64,000 nt of DNA, taken from NCBI RefSeq assembly GCF_019977275.1, contig NZ_AP024650.1, positions 496,001 to 560,000 of the forward strand. Direction: 5' to 3'. The notes beneath the pieces are model-generated. The model saw only the letters and a program-made list of their open reading frames with translations. It did not search any database and had not been told where the DNA came from. Numbering within the stretch: the first letter of the stretch is position 1; each line of letters opens with the position of its first letter. The position numbers were made by a program, and so were the translations under genes. This document shows positions 26,944 to 34,379 of the stretch, one piece after another. The DNA comes from Arthrobacter sp. StoSoilB19 (lineage in GTDB: Bacteria > Actinomycetota > Actinomycetes > Actinomycetales > Micrococcaceae).

Positions 26944-27918
26944 CTAGCGCCGAAGCGGCCGCGGGTCGCCGTGGACCCGGCTCCGCCGCCGGGTGAGCCC
27001 CACCCCCACCAGGCATACCAGCCCACCCACCAGTCCCAACGCCGAGGGGATTTCACCAAGCAGCAGCCAGGAGATGAAGACCGTGGTGCCGGGGACCAGG
27101 TATGTGGTGGCGGCCAGCTTCCCGGCGTCCACCAGTGACAATGCGTACGCCCAGGTGGTGAAGGCGATGGCGGTGGGGAACACCCCCAGATACACCAGCC
27201 CCAGCGTGGCCTGCGGCGGAGCCGCCTGCACCTCGGACACCAACTGCCCGGCGAACGGCAGGCAGCACACTGCCCCCACCACGATGCCAAACCAGGTTGC
27301 CTGCGCCGCCGGGAACTTCCGCACCACCGGCTTCTGGATGATGACGCTGACTGCGGCGAGCACCGCGGCAAGGAGGCAAAGCGCCACCCCGGCCAGGTCC
27401 GCCGTCGAACTTTCCCCCGTCCGTGGCTGTCCGGAGCCGAGGGCGATCATTGCGACGCCGGCGAAAGCCACGGTGCTGCCGATGAGCAGCCAGCGCGGGA
27501 AGCCTTCCTTGAGGAAGATGCCGGCCATGATGGCCACCAGGATGGGGTTGACGTTGATCAGCAGGGCGCTGGTGCCCGCATCAAGGATGTGCTCGGCGGC
27601 GTTCAGCGCCACGTTGTAGCCACCAAACCACATCACGCCATAGGCGAGGATGGGCAGCCATTCCCGTCCCCGCGGCAGCATCCGGCTCCTGAGCAGTTGC
27701 GGCACCACCAGGAAAGCCAGCACGACGGCGGCAATCGCCAGCCTGCCCAGGGTCAGCGGGCCGGGGGAGAAGTGGGGGCCGATGGCCCGGATGCCCACGA
27801 ACGCTGAGGCCCACAGGACCACCGTGACCACCATGGCCGCCACGCCGAGGGCCTTCACGGGCTTTCCTGCTGCAGTGGCGGACGCCAGGGGTTCATGGGC
27901 GGGGCTGGTTGGCGGCAT
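26944..27918 (-). CDS. EamA/DMT superfamily transporter
   Basis: Ten-TM drug/metabolite transporter of 324 residues with two EamA repeats: about 22-150 and 175-300. Each repeat has the typical start VLWASAFVGIRAIGPHFSP and end INVNPILVAIMAGIFLKE / LVPGTTVFISWLLLGEIP (segments at repeat ends). ATG at 27918 gives a short cytoplasmic N-terminus; the frame upstream to 28257 overlaps the PHP gene and is unlikely. Substrate unknown; members export amino acids or metabolites. Confidence 0.9.
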   Translation of the reverse strand: MPPTSPAHEPLASATAAGKPVKALGVAAMVVTVVLWASAFVGIRAIGPHFSPGPLTLGRLAIAAVVLAFLVVPQLLRSRMLPRGREWLPILAYGVMWFGGYNVALNAAEHILDAGTSALLINVNPILVAIMAGIFLKEGFPRWLLIGSTVAFAGVAMIALGSGQPRTGESSTADLAGVALCLLAAVLAAVSVIIQKPVVRKFPAAQATWFGIVVGAVCCLPFAGQLVSEVQAAPPQATLGLVYLGVFPTAIAFTTWAYALSLVDAGKLAATTYLVPGTTVFISWLLLGEIPSALGLVGGLVCLVGVGLTRRRSRVHGDPRPLRR

Positions 27919-28007
27919 GGGACAAATGTACGGCCGGAACGGACGCCGGGCTGGCGGAAATCGGCCATGTCGGCAGCGGTGGTAACCGTGCCTGCGCCTT
28001 CCAGGGC

Positions 28008-29024
28008 CTACTTCGAACCGGCCCAGGCCAGCAGTTTGTCCGCCGGCCAGGTGGTGATGATCCGCTCGGCAGGCACGTTGTTGCGGGCGGCCCGCTCGGC
28101 ACCGTACTGCAGGAAATCCAGCTGCCCTGGTGCGTGCGCGTCGCTGTCGATCGAGAACAGGCAGCCTGCATCCAGCGCCAACTGGATCAGCGCATCGGGC
28201 GGGTCCTGCCGTTCCGGGCGGGAATTGATCTCGACGGCCACGTTGTGCTCCGCGCACGCGGCGAACACTTCCGCGGCGTCGAATTCCGACGGCGGCCGGG
28301 TTCCGCGGGTGCCCTCCACCAGCCGCCCGGTGCAGTGGCCCAGGACGTTGGTGTGCGGGTCCTGGATGCCGCCGAGCATCCGGGCGGTCATGGTCTTCCT
28401 GTCCGCGCGCAGCTTCGAATGAACGCTCGCCACCACAATGTCCAGGCGGTCCAGCAGCCCAGGCTCCTGGTCCAGCTGGCCGGACTCCAGGATGTCCACT
28501 TCGATCCCGGTCAGCAGCCGGGTGTTCCCGCCGTTGCTGTTGATCGCTGCCACCACGTCCAGCTGGTCCAGCAGGCGCCCGGCCGACAGCCCGTTGGCGA
28601 TGGTGAGGTTGGGGGAGTGGTCGGTCAATGCCAGGTACTCCCGGCCCAGCACCTCCGCTGCCGCCACCATCAGCTCAATGGGGGAGCCGCCGTCGGACCA
28701 TTCGCTGTGGCTGTGCAGGTCGCCCCTCAATGCCCCACGGATTTCCGTCCCACCGGAGGCCAGCGGCTGGGCGCCCTTCTCCCGGAGGTCGGCCAGGTAG
28801 TCGGGAACCTCGCCGTCCACCGCCTGCCGGATCACCGCGTAGGTCCGGTCGCCGATGCCCTTCATGGACTTGAGCCGGCCGGTCCGGGCCCGCGTGGCTA
28901 CTTCCTCAGGGCCAAGGGGGCTGATGGCCGCCGCCGCTTTGCGGAAGGCCTGGACCTTGAAGGTGGCGGCGCGTCCGCGCTCCAGCCAGAAAGCAATCTC
29001 ATTGAGCGCTGCGACGGCATCCAT
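28008..29024 (-). CDS. PHP-domain phosphoesterase with N-terminal helix-hairpin-helix
   Basis: Residues about 1-80 resemble the 8-kDa/HhH part of DNA polymerase X (IAFWLERGRAATFKVQAF and GIGDRTYAVIRQAV), followed by a PHP metal-dependent phosphoesterase domain: HSHSEWSDGG, LTDHSPN, ASVHSK, and DSDAHAP. 338 residues. It looks like the C-terminal half of a bacterial PolX without the polymerase palm, a known stand-alone form. Probably acts on nucleic-acid ends or a phosphorylated metabolite. ATG at 29024 (a TTG at 29054 is in frame). Divergent from the tRNA cluster. Confidence 0.88.
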   Translation of the reverse strand: MDAVAALNEIAFWLERGRAATFKVQAFRKAAAAISPLGPEEVATRARTGRLKSMKGIGDRTYAVIRQAVDGEVPDYLADLREKGAQPLASGGTEIRGALRGDLHSHSEWSDGGSPIELMVAAAEVLGREYLALTDHSPNLTIANGLSAGRLLDQLDVVAAINSNGGNTRLLTGIEVDILESGQLDQEPGLLDRLDIVVASVHSKLRADRKTMTARMLGGIQDPHTNVLGHCTGRLVEGTRGTRPPSEFDAAEVFAACAEHNVAVEINSRPERQDPPDALIQLALDAGCLFSIDSDAHAPGQLDFLQYGAERAARNNVPAERIITTWPADKLLAWAGSK

Positions 29025-29075
29025 CCGTCCATCTTGACCCGTGCGGCGGCCCAACGGCGCGGTTTTTCGCCGATT

Positions 29076-29104
29076 TTGGATAATTCCTGCGGAGGCCCTA
29101 TAGT
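29076..29104 (+). promoter_or_regulatory. Promoter of the tRNA cluster
   Basis: TTGGAT and TATAGT separated by exactly 17 bp, about 85 bp before tRNA-Glu. The best sigma-70-like promoter in the window and the only plausible one for the three tRNAs. Confidence 0.7.
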
Positions 29105-29188
29105 TTTAGAGTCCAGTTCGGAGAAACGCAAAGGACAAAGACGGAAAGCCTCGCTTGACGCCTTTTATTTTGTTCCGAACGGGTTCTG

Positions 29189-29261
29189 GCCCCCATCGTC
29201 TAGCGGCCTAGGACACCGCCCTTTCACGGCGGCGGCACGGGTTCGAATCCCGTTGGGGGTA
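29189..29261 (+). tRNA. tRNA-Glu(UUC)
   Basis: Full cloverleaf, 73 nt, CCA not encoded. Acceptor GCCCCCA pairs with TGGGGGT (one G-U at position 1-72), D-loop AGCGGCCTAGG, anticodon TTC at 29223-29225 in loop CTTTCAC, T-arm GGGTTCGAATCCC. First gene of a three-tRNA unit. Confidence 0.97.
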
Positions 29262-29352
29262 CGCAAGGAACTGGTCAAACAGGCTAAAAAAGTCTGGTAG
29301 GCTGGAAGCCTTGAAAAAAGCGGTAGAGATACTGCAAAAGCAAGAAACGCAA

Positions 29353-29426
29353 GGCCCTGTAGCGCAGTTGGTTAGCGCGCCGCCCTGTCACGGCGGAGGT
29401 CGCGGGTTCAAGTCCCGTCAGGGTCG
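29353..29426 (+). tRNA. tRNA-Asp(GUC)
   Basis: Cloverleaf of 74 nt, CCA not encoded. Acceptor GGCCCTG/CAGGGTC, anticodon GTC at 29387-29389, T-loop TTCAAGT. 91 bp after tRNA-Glu. Confidence 0.97.
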
Positions 29427-29458
29427 CTCTGATTGTTGGAAGAAATTCCGGCTGTCAT

Positions 29459-29472
29459 GGTGACTAGTCACC
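29459..29472. repeat. 14-bp perfect palindrome next to tRNA-Phe
   Basis: GGTGACTAGTCACC lies 2 bp before the first base of tRNA-Phe. It could form a small stem in the precursor RNA or bind a dimeric protein. Confidence 0.5.
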
Positions 29473-29474
29473 TA

Positions 29475-29550
29475 GGCTCTGTAGCTCAGTTGGTAGAGCG
29501 TTCGACTGAAAATCGAAAGGTCACCGGATCGACGCCGGTCGGAGCCACCA
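29475..29550 (+). tRNA. tRNA-Phe(GAA)
   Basis: 76 nt including an encoded CCA (29548-29550), unlike the two preceding tRNAs. Acceptor GGCTCTG/CGGAGCC, anticodon GAA at 29508-29510. The T-loop reads ATCGACG, so position 54 is A rather than the near-universal T. Confidence 0.95.
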
Positions 29551-29556
29551 CTGGGA

Positions 29557-29588
29557 AGCATCAGTTCTTCGGAACTGGTGCTTTTCTT
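29557..29588 (+). terminator. Intrinsic terminator of the tRNA cluster
   Basis: An 11-bp stem (AGCATCAGTTC with GAACTGGTGCT, one G-T pair) capped by a TTCG tetraloop and followed by TTTCTT, 7 bp after tRNA-Phe. Confidence 0.9.
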
Positions 29589-29747
29589 CATTTACCGCCA
29601 TTGGCCAGCCGCTCTTCAAGTGCGTTCCGTGCCCTTGTCCAGGTGGATGGCCCCGGAGCAACTGTCCGGCGCCCGCCTCACCTCCGGCGCACCAACCGCG
29701 GCATCGACACGCAAAATCGAAACCGACACCCTTGGTCGCCTGCGCAA

Positions 29748-29778
29748 CCCATATTTGCGTATCGATACGGAATATGGG
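29748..29778. promoter_or_regulatory. 31-bp interrupted palindrome
   Basis: Outer arms CCCATATT/AATATGGG enclose the inner palindrome CGTATCGATACG, with one extra base on the left side. Nested symmetry of this size suggests a regulator site. About 465 bp upstream of the levansucrase. Confidence 0.5.
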
Positions 29779-29974
29779 CGGCGCCGGCGAATGTGCGCGT
29801 CATGCTCAGGTGGGCCGGCCTTTGGGGATCGTGCGTGCCCGGCGCCACCAGGACGAGCGGCCTGCGGCGGCGTGGCCTGCGCAACAAATCGCTTGTCTTG
29901 TCAGGAAAAAATCGAGCCGCCCTGAAACATTTGATTATTGCCAAACCGATGTGGCACGCGCGCGCGTTGGCTTG

Positions 29975-29988
29975 CGTAAGCGCTTGCA
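29975..29988. promoter_or_regulatory. LacI-family operator-like site
   Basis: CGTAAGCGCTTGCA is centred on AAGCGCTT, the usual core of LacI-family operators, 255 bp before the levansucrase ATG. A similar site lies before the alpha-glucosidase module. Confidence 0.45.
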
Positions 29989-30242
29989 CCCTACTCGGCG
30001 GTAGCCGTTTTTGGGCTGTGAAACAGGGTTTGAACTGCATCCGGCGCCCGTTCTAGCGTGGAGCGCGGCGGAGGGAAAGCATGCTTTCCATCGGCCGCAG
30101 GGCCCCACCCAGGTCCTGATCCCCCCAGCACAACGGCGTCCCCGGCGACGCCTGAGGTGTTACCGGGCCGCGGTTGTTTTCGGGGTCATGGGCACATGCC
30201 CGTCTTCCACGAACAGTTACAACTCCGCGAGAAGAGCAAGAA

Positions 30243-31838
30243 ATGCACAAGCACCCCCAACACCGGCTGCTGCGGTGGCGCCCTGCCGCCGCAGCACTGG
30301 CCGCAGCCGTTGCTGCCTCGGCCTTCCTGGCCGTCCCCTCTGCCCAAGCCAACGAGCCGTCGGACCCGCCGACGGTCCGGCAGCTGCCGGCCCCCACTCC
30401 CGGTTTCGCCCTCCCCACCGAGCACACGCAGGAGGCCTTCGACCCGGCGTCGGACTTCACCTCCAAGTGGACCCGCGCAGACGCCAAGCAGATCATGGCG
30501 CAGAGCGATCCCACGGTGGCTCCCGGCCAGAACTCCATGAGTCCCGACGTCACCATGCCGGAGATCCCCCAGGATTTCCCCGCCATGAATGACGACGTCT
30601 GGGTCTGGGACACCTGGTCCCTGACGGATGAAAACGCCAACCAGATCAGCTACAAGGGCTGGGACGTCATCTTCTCCCTTGTTGCCGACCGCCACGCCGG
30701 CTACGGCTTCGACCAGCGCCACTGGAACGCCCGGATCGGCTACTTCTTCCGCAAAACCAACGCCGACCCCGCCAAGGACAAGTGGAACTACGGTGGCCAT
30801 CTCTTCCTGGACAACACCTCCATCGGCAACACCGAATGGTCCGGCTCCACCCGCCTCATGCAGGGCGACCACGTCAACGTCTTCTACACCGCCACCACCT
30901 TCCACGACGTGGCCGAGCGGAACGCAGGTGGCGGCGGGATCGCTCCTGACGCTGCCATCGCCAAGGCCCTGGGCAACATCCACGCTGACAAGAACGGCGT
31001 CAGCTTCGACGGCTTCGAGCACACCAAGCTGCTGGAACCGGACGGAAAGATGTACCAGACCAAGGCGCAGAACCCGGGCTTCGCGTTCCGGGACCCGTAC
31101 ACGTTCGCCGACCCCGCCCACCCGGGCAAGACCTTCATGGTCTTCGAAGGCAACACCGCCGGCACCCGCGGCGATTACCAGTGCAAGGGTGAGGACCTCG
31201 GCTACCAGCCGGGCGACCCCCAGGCAGAAAGCGTTGGCGACGTCCAGAACAGCGGCGCAAACTACCAGACCGCCAATGTGGGCCTGGCTGTAGCCGACAA
31301 CAAGGACCTCACCAAGTGGTCCTTCCTGCCGCCGATCCTTTCGGCCAACTGCGTCAACGACCAGACGGAACGTCCGCAGATCTTCATCCAGAATGAAAAC
31401 GGCAAGAACAAGTACTACCTGTACACGATCAGCCACCAGTTCACCTACGCGGCCGGCATGCGCGGCCCCGACGGCGTCTACGGCTTTGTTGGTGACGGCG
31501 TGCGCTCGGACTACCAGCCGGTGAACAACAGCGGCCTGGCCCTCGGTTCACCCACCGACCTCAACCTGCCGGCCAACAACCCAAGCGGTACCATCTCCGG
31601 GCAGCAGAACGGTCGCCAGTTCCAGGCATACTCGCACTACGTGCAGCCCGGCGGACTCGTGCAGTCGTTCATCGACAACGTCAACGGCGTGCGTGGCGGA
31701 TCGCTGTCACCCACTGTCAAGATCAACTTCAGGAACGGCGTGACCCAGGTGGACCGCAGCTTCGGCCAGAACGGCCTCGGCCCGTTCGGCTACCTGCCCA
31801 CCAACGTCAGGGTCGGCGGCGAAGGCCTCTACAAGTAG
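30243..31838 (+). CDS. Secreted levansucrase, glycoside hydrolase family 68
   Basis: Splits sucrose and builds levan or fructo-oligosaccharides outside the cell. Signal peptide (about 1-36, ending SAQA). Five-bladed propeller with the GH68 triad: nucleophile Asp123 (VWDTW), stabiliser Asp284 (FRDPY) and acid/base Glu376 (TERPQ). 531 residues. Two cysteines, Cys314 and Cys370, are placed like the disulfide of Gram-negative levansucrases such as LsdA rather than the Bacillus type. ATG at 30243 follows GAGAAG; upstream extension to 30174 lacks a ribosome site. Monocistronic with a hairpin 65 bp after the stop. Confidence 0.95.
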   Translation: MHKHPQHRLLRWRPAAAALAAAVAASAFLAVPSAQANEPSDPPTVRQLPAPTPGFALPTEHTQEAFDPASDFTSKWTRADAKQIMAQSDPTVAPGQNSMSPDVTMPEIPQDFPAMNDDVWVWDTWSLTDENANQISYKGWDVIFSLVADRHAGYGFDQRHWNARIGYFFRKTNADPAKDKWNYGGHLFLDNTSIGNTEWSGSTRLMQGDHVNVFYTATTFHDVAERNAGGGGIAPDAAIAKALGNIHADKNGVSFDGFEHTKLLEPDGKMYQTKAQNPGFAFRDPYTFADPAHPGKTFMVFEGNTAGTRGDYQCKGEDLGYQPGDPQAESVGDVQNSGANYQTANVGLAVADNKDLTKWSFLPPILSANCVNDQTERPQIFIQNENGKNKYYLYTISHQFTYAAGMRGPDGVYGFVGDGVRSDYQPVNNSGLALGSPTDLNLPANNPSGTISGQQNGRQFQAYSHYVQPGGLVQSFIDNVNGVRGGSLSPTVKINFRNGVTQVDRSFGQNGLGPFGYLPTNVRVGGEGLYK

Positions 31839-31904
31839 GACAGCCTGCACACCTGAATAGACCGCGGCTTCTGCCGCACCGCCGCTGACACAGGCGGCAC
31901 CGCT

Positions 31905-31938
31905 CAGGCGGGAATGTCCTTGGGGGCGTTCCCGCCTG
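31905..31938 (+). terminator. Hairpin downstream of levansucrase
   Basis: CAGGCGGGAA pairs with TTCCCGCCTG around a 14-nt loop, followed by GGTCCTTTAA. Separates the levansucrase from the Asp23 operon. Confidence 0.6.
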
Positions 31939-32036
31939 GGTCCTTTAAGTCCAGGCCGGTCGGCGGGCCGCAGAGTTTCCAGCGCATGTGCCGCACCCTG
32001 GGGATAGGGTGGAAACAACAGAAGGGGGAGTGCCTG

Positions 32037-32486
32037 ATGGAATACCAGAACCCACAACCCGTGGTGCCAAACCGTCCTTCCGGAAGCCCGGCTCCGGGGC
32101 CCGGCCGGACGATAATTTCCGAGACTGCCGTGGCAAAGGTGGCGGGAATTGCCGCGCGGGCGGTTCCCGGGGTCTACTCCCTGGGTTCGGGCCCGTCCCG
32201 TGCCTTGGGCGCGATCCGCGACGCCGTCGGAAGTTCTGACCACGCTGCGGGCGTCCACGCGGAAGTGGGCGAAACGCAGGTAGCTGTTGATATCACCCTG
32301 GTGGCAAGCTACGGCACACCGCTGCATGCATTGGCCAATAATGTCCGCGCCGCCGTGTACCGCGCAGTTGAGGAACTGGTGGGGCTGCAGGTTATCGAGG
32401 TGAACGTCGAGATCGCGGATGTCTACGTTCCGCCGCCGGTCAAAACAACCGCGCCGTCTGCTCCCGAACGGGAGGCGCTGCTGTGA
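32037..32486 (+). CDS. Asp23/Gls24 family envelope stress protein
   Basis: 149 residues. The Asp23 domain (about 25-130) opens with TIISETAVAKVAGIAARAVPGVYSLG and includes VAVDITLVASYGTPLHALANNVRAAV, split across its beta sheet and helix. In staphylococci Asp23 is a membrane-proximal protein tied to cell-wall stress, anchored by AmaP. GGGGGAG lies 10 nt before the ATG. First of five tightly overlapping genes (32037-34294); all neighbours overlap by 4 bp, so the products likely form one complex. Confidence 0.92.
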   Translation: MEYQNPQPVVPNRPSGSPAPGPGRTIISETAVAKVAGIAARAVPGVYSLGSGPSRALGAIRDAVGSSDHAAGVHAEVGETQVAVDITLVASYGTPLHALANNVRAAVYRAVEELVGLQVIEVNVEIADVYVPPPVKTTAPSAPEREALL

Positions 32487-32674
32487 GCCTCACGATTGCA
32501 GGCACCGCCATCGGCGCCTTCGTGGCGTTCATGTCCCTGCAGTTCGGACTGTGGGGTTTCCTCGTCTCCCTGCTCTTTATGGCAATCGGAGCGCTCCTGG
32601 GCCGTGCCGCCGAAGGGAAGCTGGACCTGCGCGGGGTGTTCGATGCCATCACCGGCCGGCGCTCGTCCTCATGA
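32483..32674 (+). CDS. Small membrane protein, DUF2273 family
   Basis: 63 residues with two TM segments (about 5-22 and 25-42) and a basic tail. This matches DUF2273, a small protein found in Asp23 operons. GTG start overlaps the preceding stop by 4 bp. Probably helps anchor Asp23-type proteins at the membrane. Confidence 0.85.
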   Translation: MSLTIAGTAIGAFVAFMSLQFGLWGFLVSLLFMAIGALLGRAAEGKLDLRGVFDAITGRRSSS

Positions 32675-33051
32675 GCTCGCCCGCGCCCGTTGTGCGTGGG
32701 CAGGCGCTCAGCGGCCATAACCGGATCAGCACCCAGGCCTTGACCAGCCTCGCCAAGGCTGCTGCGGCCCAGGCGTTGGGCGTCGACGCCCAGGACGTGC
32801 GGGCGGACTGGACGGACGACGACGGCCTGCTGGCTTTGTCCCTCGTCACCCCTATCGGCGTCCCGCCGCTGCAGTCCGTGGTGGCCAACCCTGCACGGGT
32901 GGACGCACTCGGCGGGTCCATCTGGGACCGCGCCGTCAGGGCCAAGGAAAGCATCCTGGCAACGGTCTCGGAATTGAGCGGTTCCCGGCTGAGCCGCGTG
33001 GACATCCGGATCAGCGGGGCAAGGATCAGTACAGAAGGGCGGGTACGGTGA
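32671..33051 (+). CDS. Asp23-like protein, second copy
   Basis: 126 residues, soluble. Segments HNRISTQALTSLAKAAAAQALGV and LSLVTPIGVPPL resemble a divergent Asp23 domain, and LSRVDIRISGARI is its terminal strand. Weaker match than the first gene, assigned mainly by operon context. ATG overlaps the DUF2273 stop. Confidence 0.7.
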   Translation: MSSPAPVVRGQALSGHNRISTQALTSLAKAAAAQALGVDAQDVRADWTDDDGLLALSLVTPIGVPPLQSVVANPARVDALGGSIWDRAVRAKESILATVSELSGSRLSRVDIRISGARISTEGRVR

Positions 33052-33686
33052 GCAGCAGTGTGGAAAGCCGCCCGGTGAACAGCGGACCGCGCAGAAGCAA
33101 CGGACCGGACATGCGCAGGGTGGTGTACCGCGAGACCCATTCCCCGCGGGCGGTGGTGTCGGTTGTTGCCGCCGCCCTTGTGCTTGTGCTGGCCGCTTAC
33201 GGCGTCCTCGAATCGGGAGTGCACGCCGTGGGCCAGCCCGCGTGGCTGATTGAGCCCCAGGTGGCGGCGCAGCGCATCGTGGATCTTCCCGCCGGAACCT
33301 CGCCGCTGCTGCTTGCCGCGATCGGCGGCGTGCTCGCCATGGTGGGGCTGATCTTCCTCCTCAGCGGCATCCTCCCGGGAAAGCGCGCCCGCCATCTGCT
33401 GGCCGGCGGACGGGAGGAAGGGCTTCCGGCGGTGGTGGTGGACGACGAAGTCATCGCCTCCTCCCTCGCCCGCCGGGCACGGCTGGCCGCCAACGTCACG
33501 CCTGAACAGGTCATGGTCATTGTCTCCCAGCGGCAGGTTCTGGTGAACGTGCGGCCCACCTCCGGTGTACCTGTGGACCAGGACAGGGTGCTTGAAGCCG
33601 TCCGCGACGAGCTGGACCAGATGCTGCTGGAACCGGCGCCTGTTCCCCGCGTCAATGTCACTCCTTCGGGGGTGATCGGAGCGTGA
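33048..33686 (+). CDS. Asp23-operon membrane protein (DUF6286-like)
   Basis: 212 residues: a basic N-terminus (about 1-40), TM helix about 38-58, a second about 86-108, then a soluble alpha/beta domain (about 120-205: VDDEVIASSLARRARLAANV and VNVRPTSGVPVDQDRVLEAV). This fits the DUF6286 family seen in actinobacterial alkaline-shock operons (family name from memory). GTG start overlaps the preceding stop. Confidence 0.75.
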   Translation: MSSSVESRPVNSGPRRSNGPDMRRVVYRETHSPRAVVSVVAAALVLVLAAYGVLESGVHAVGQPAWLIEPQVAAQRIVDLPAGTSPLLLAAIGGVLAMVGLIFLLSGILPGKRARHLLAGGREEGLPAVVVDDEVIASSLARRARLAANVTPEQVMVIVSQRQVLVNVRPTSGVPVDQDRVLEAVRDELDQMLLEPAPVPRVNVTPSGVIGA

Positions 33687-34294
33687 ACAGCACACCGGCG
33701 CTGCTCAACCGCATCCTGCTCACCCTGCTGGGCCTGATCCTCCTGGGGGCGGGCGTCCTGCTGTTGCTCCTGGCGACCGTTCCTCCGGTTGCCTCCTGGT
33801 GGCACTCCTGGTCCGCCGGGGTGTGGAGCGGCATCAACCGGCTCTTTGACGCCACCCGGTTCCCCGGCCGGCCGGAAAGCTGGCTGTGGATTGTGGTGGC
33901 ACTGGCGCTGCTGGCATTGATGGGCCTCATGGTTGCCTGGATTGCCCAGCAAGGAAAGGGCCGGTCAAACCTTCTGGCCGCCGAATACGATCCCGGCGAC
34001 ACGCCCGGCGACGTCCGGATCGGCGGCGGGGTGGCGGAACAAGCGCTGCGGCACGCCCTCGAGGGACGGCCGGACCTGGCCGGTGCCACCGTCACCACCT
34101 ACGACGTCAAGGGCTCTCCCGCGTTGAAGGTGCGTCTCCTGCCGCGCCAGGGCGTGGCACCGCACCTGCTGGCAGTGGAGGTCGCCGGGCTGCTTGACGC
34201 GATGGAAGCTGTGGTGGGCAAGGAAATTCCTGTCCTTATCCACATCGGGGCGGGCGCGCGGACCCGCTTCAGCCGGGCCGAGCGGGTCCGCTGA
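33683..34294 (+). CDS. AmaP-like membrane anchor of the Asp23 operon
   Basis: 203 residues with two N-terminal TM helices (about 10-32 and 68-88) and a C-terminal cytoplasmic domain (about 100-200). Layout and position match the alkaline-shock response membrane anchor AmaP, which holds Asp23 at the membrane in Staphylococcus. Sequence similarity is modest, so the call rests on topology and context. GTG start overlaps the preceding stop by 4 bp; last gene of the unit. Confidence 0.7.
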   Translation: MNSTPALLNRILLTLLGLILLGAGVLLLLLATVPPVASWWHSWSAGVWSGINRLFDATRFPGRPESWLWIVVALALLALMGLMVAWIAQQGKGRSNLLAAEYDPGDTPGDVRIGGGVAEQALRHALEGRPDLAGATVTTYDVKGSPALKVRLLPRQGVAPHLLAVEVAGLLDAMEAVVGKEIPVLIHIGAGARTRFSRAERVR

Positions 34295-34326
34295 ACCCAT
34301 TGCCAACCGTAGGCTGCCGCGCCCGC

Positions 34327-34357
34327 GGTGCCGCTGCGCCAGTTGCGCAGCGGCACC
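34327..34357. terminator. Terminator between the Asp23 operon and the glucosidase
   Basis: A perfect 13-bp stem (GGTGCCGCTGCGC) with 5-nt loop between two convergent units. No T-tract, but usable in both directions. Confidence 0.75.
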
Positions 34358-34379
34358 TGCCCCGCTTCATCCTTTGCAG

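Larger units (their letters stand above)
29589..30242. other. Long intergenic region before levansucrase
   Basis: About 650 bp with no credible gene; ORFs reading through it continue from tRNA-Phe in a classic false frame. It carries a 31-bp dyad (29748-29778), a LacI-type operator-like site (29975-29988), GAAAGCATGCTTTC near 30075, and the GAGAAG ribosome site of the levansucrase. AT-richer blocks near 29880-29960 contrast with the coding flanks. Confidence 0.6.

Noticed and set aside
29261..29352. Second promoter (TAGGCT) between tRNA-Glu and tRNA-Asp
   Set aside because: TAGGCT near 29297 resembles a -10, but no -35 with proper spacing was found.
29433..30056. 207-aa ORF starting before tRNA-Phe
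   Set aside because: It translates the tRNA itself (the common SVAQLVERSTENRKVTGSTPV artefact) and then non-coding DNA.
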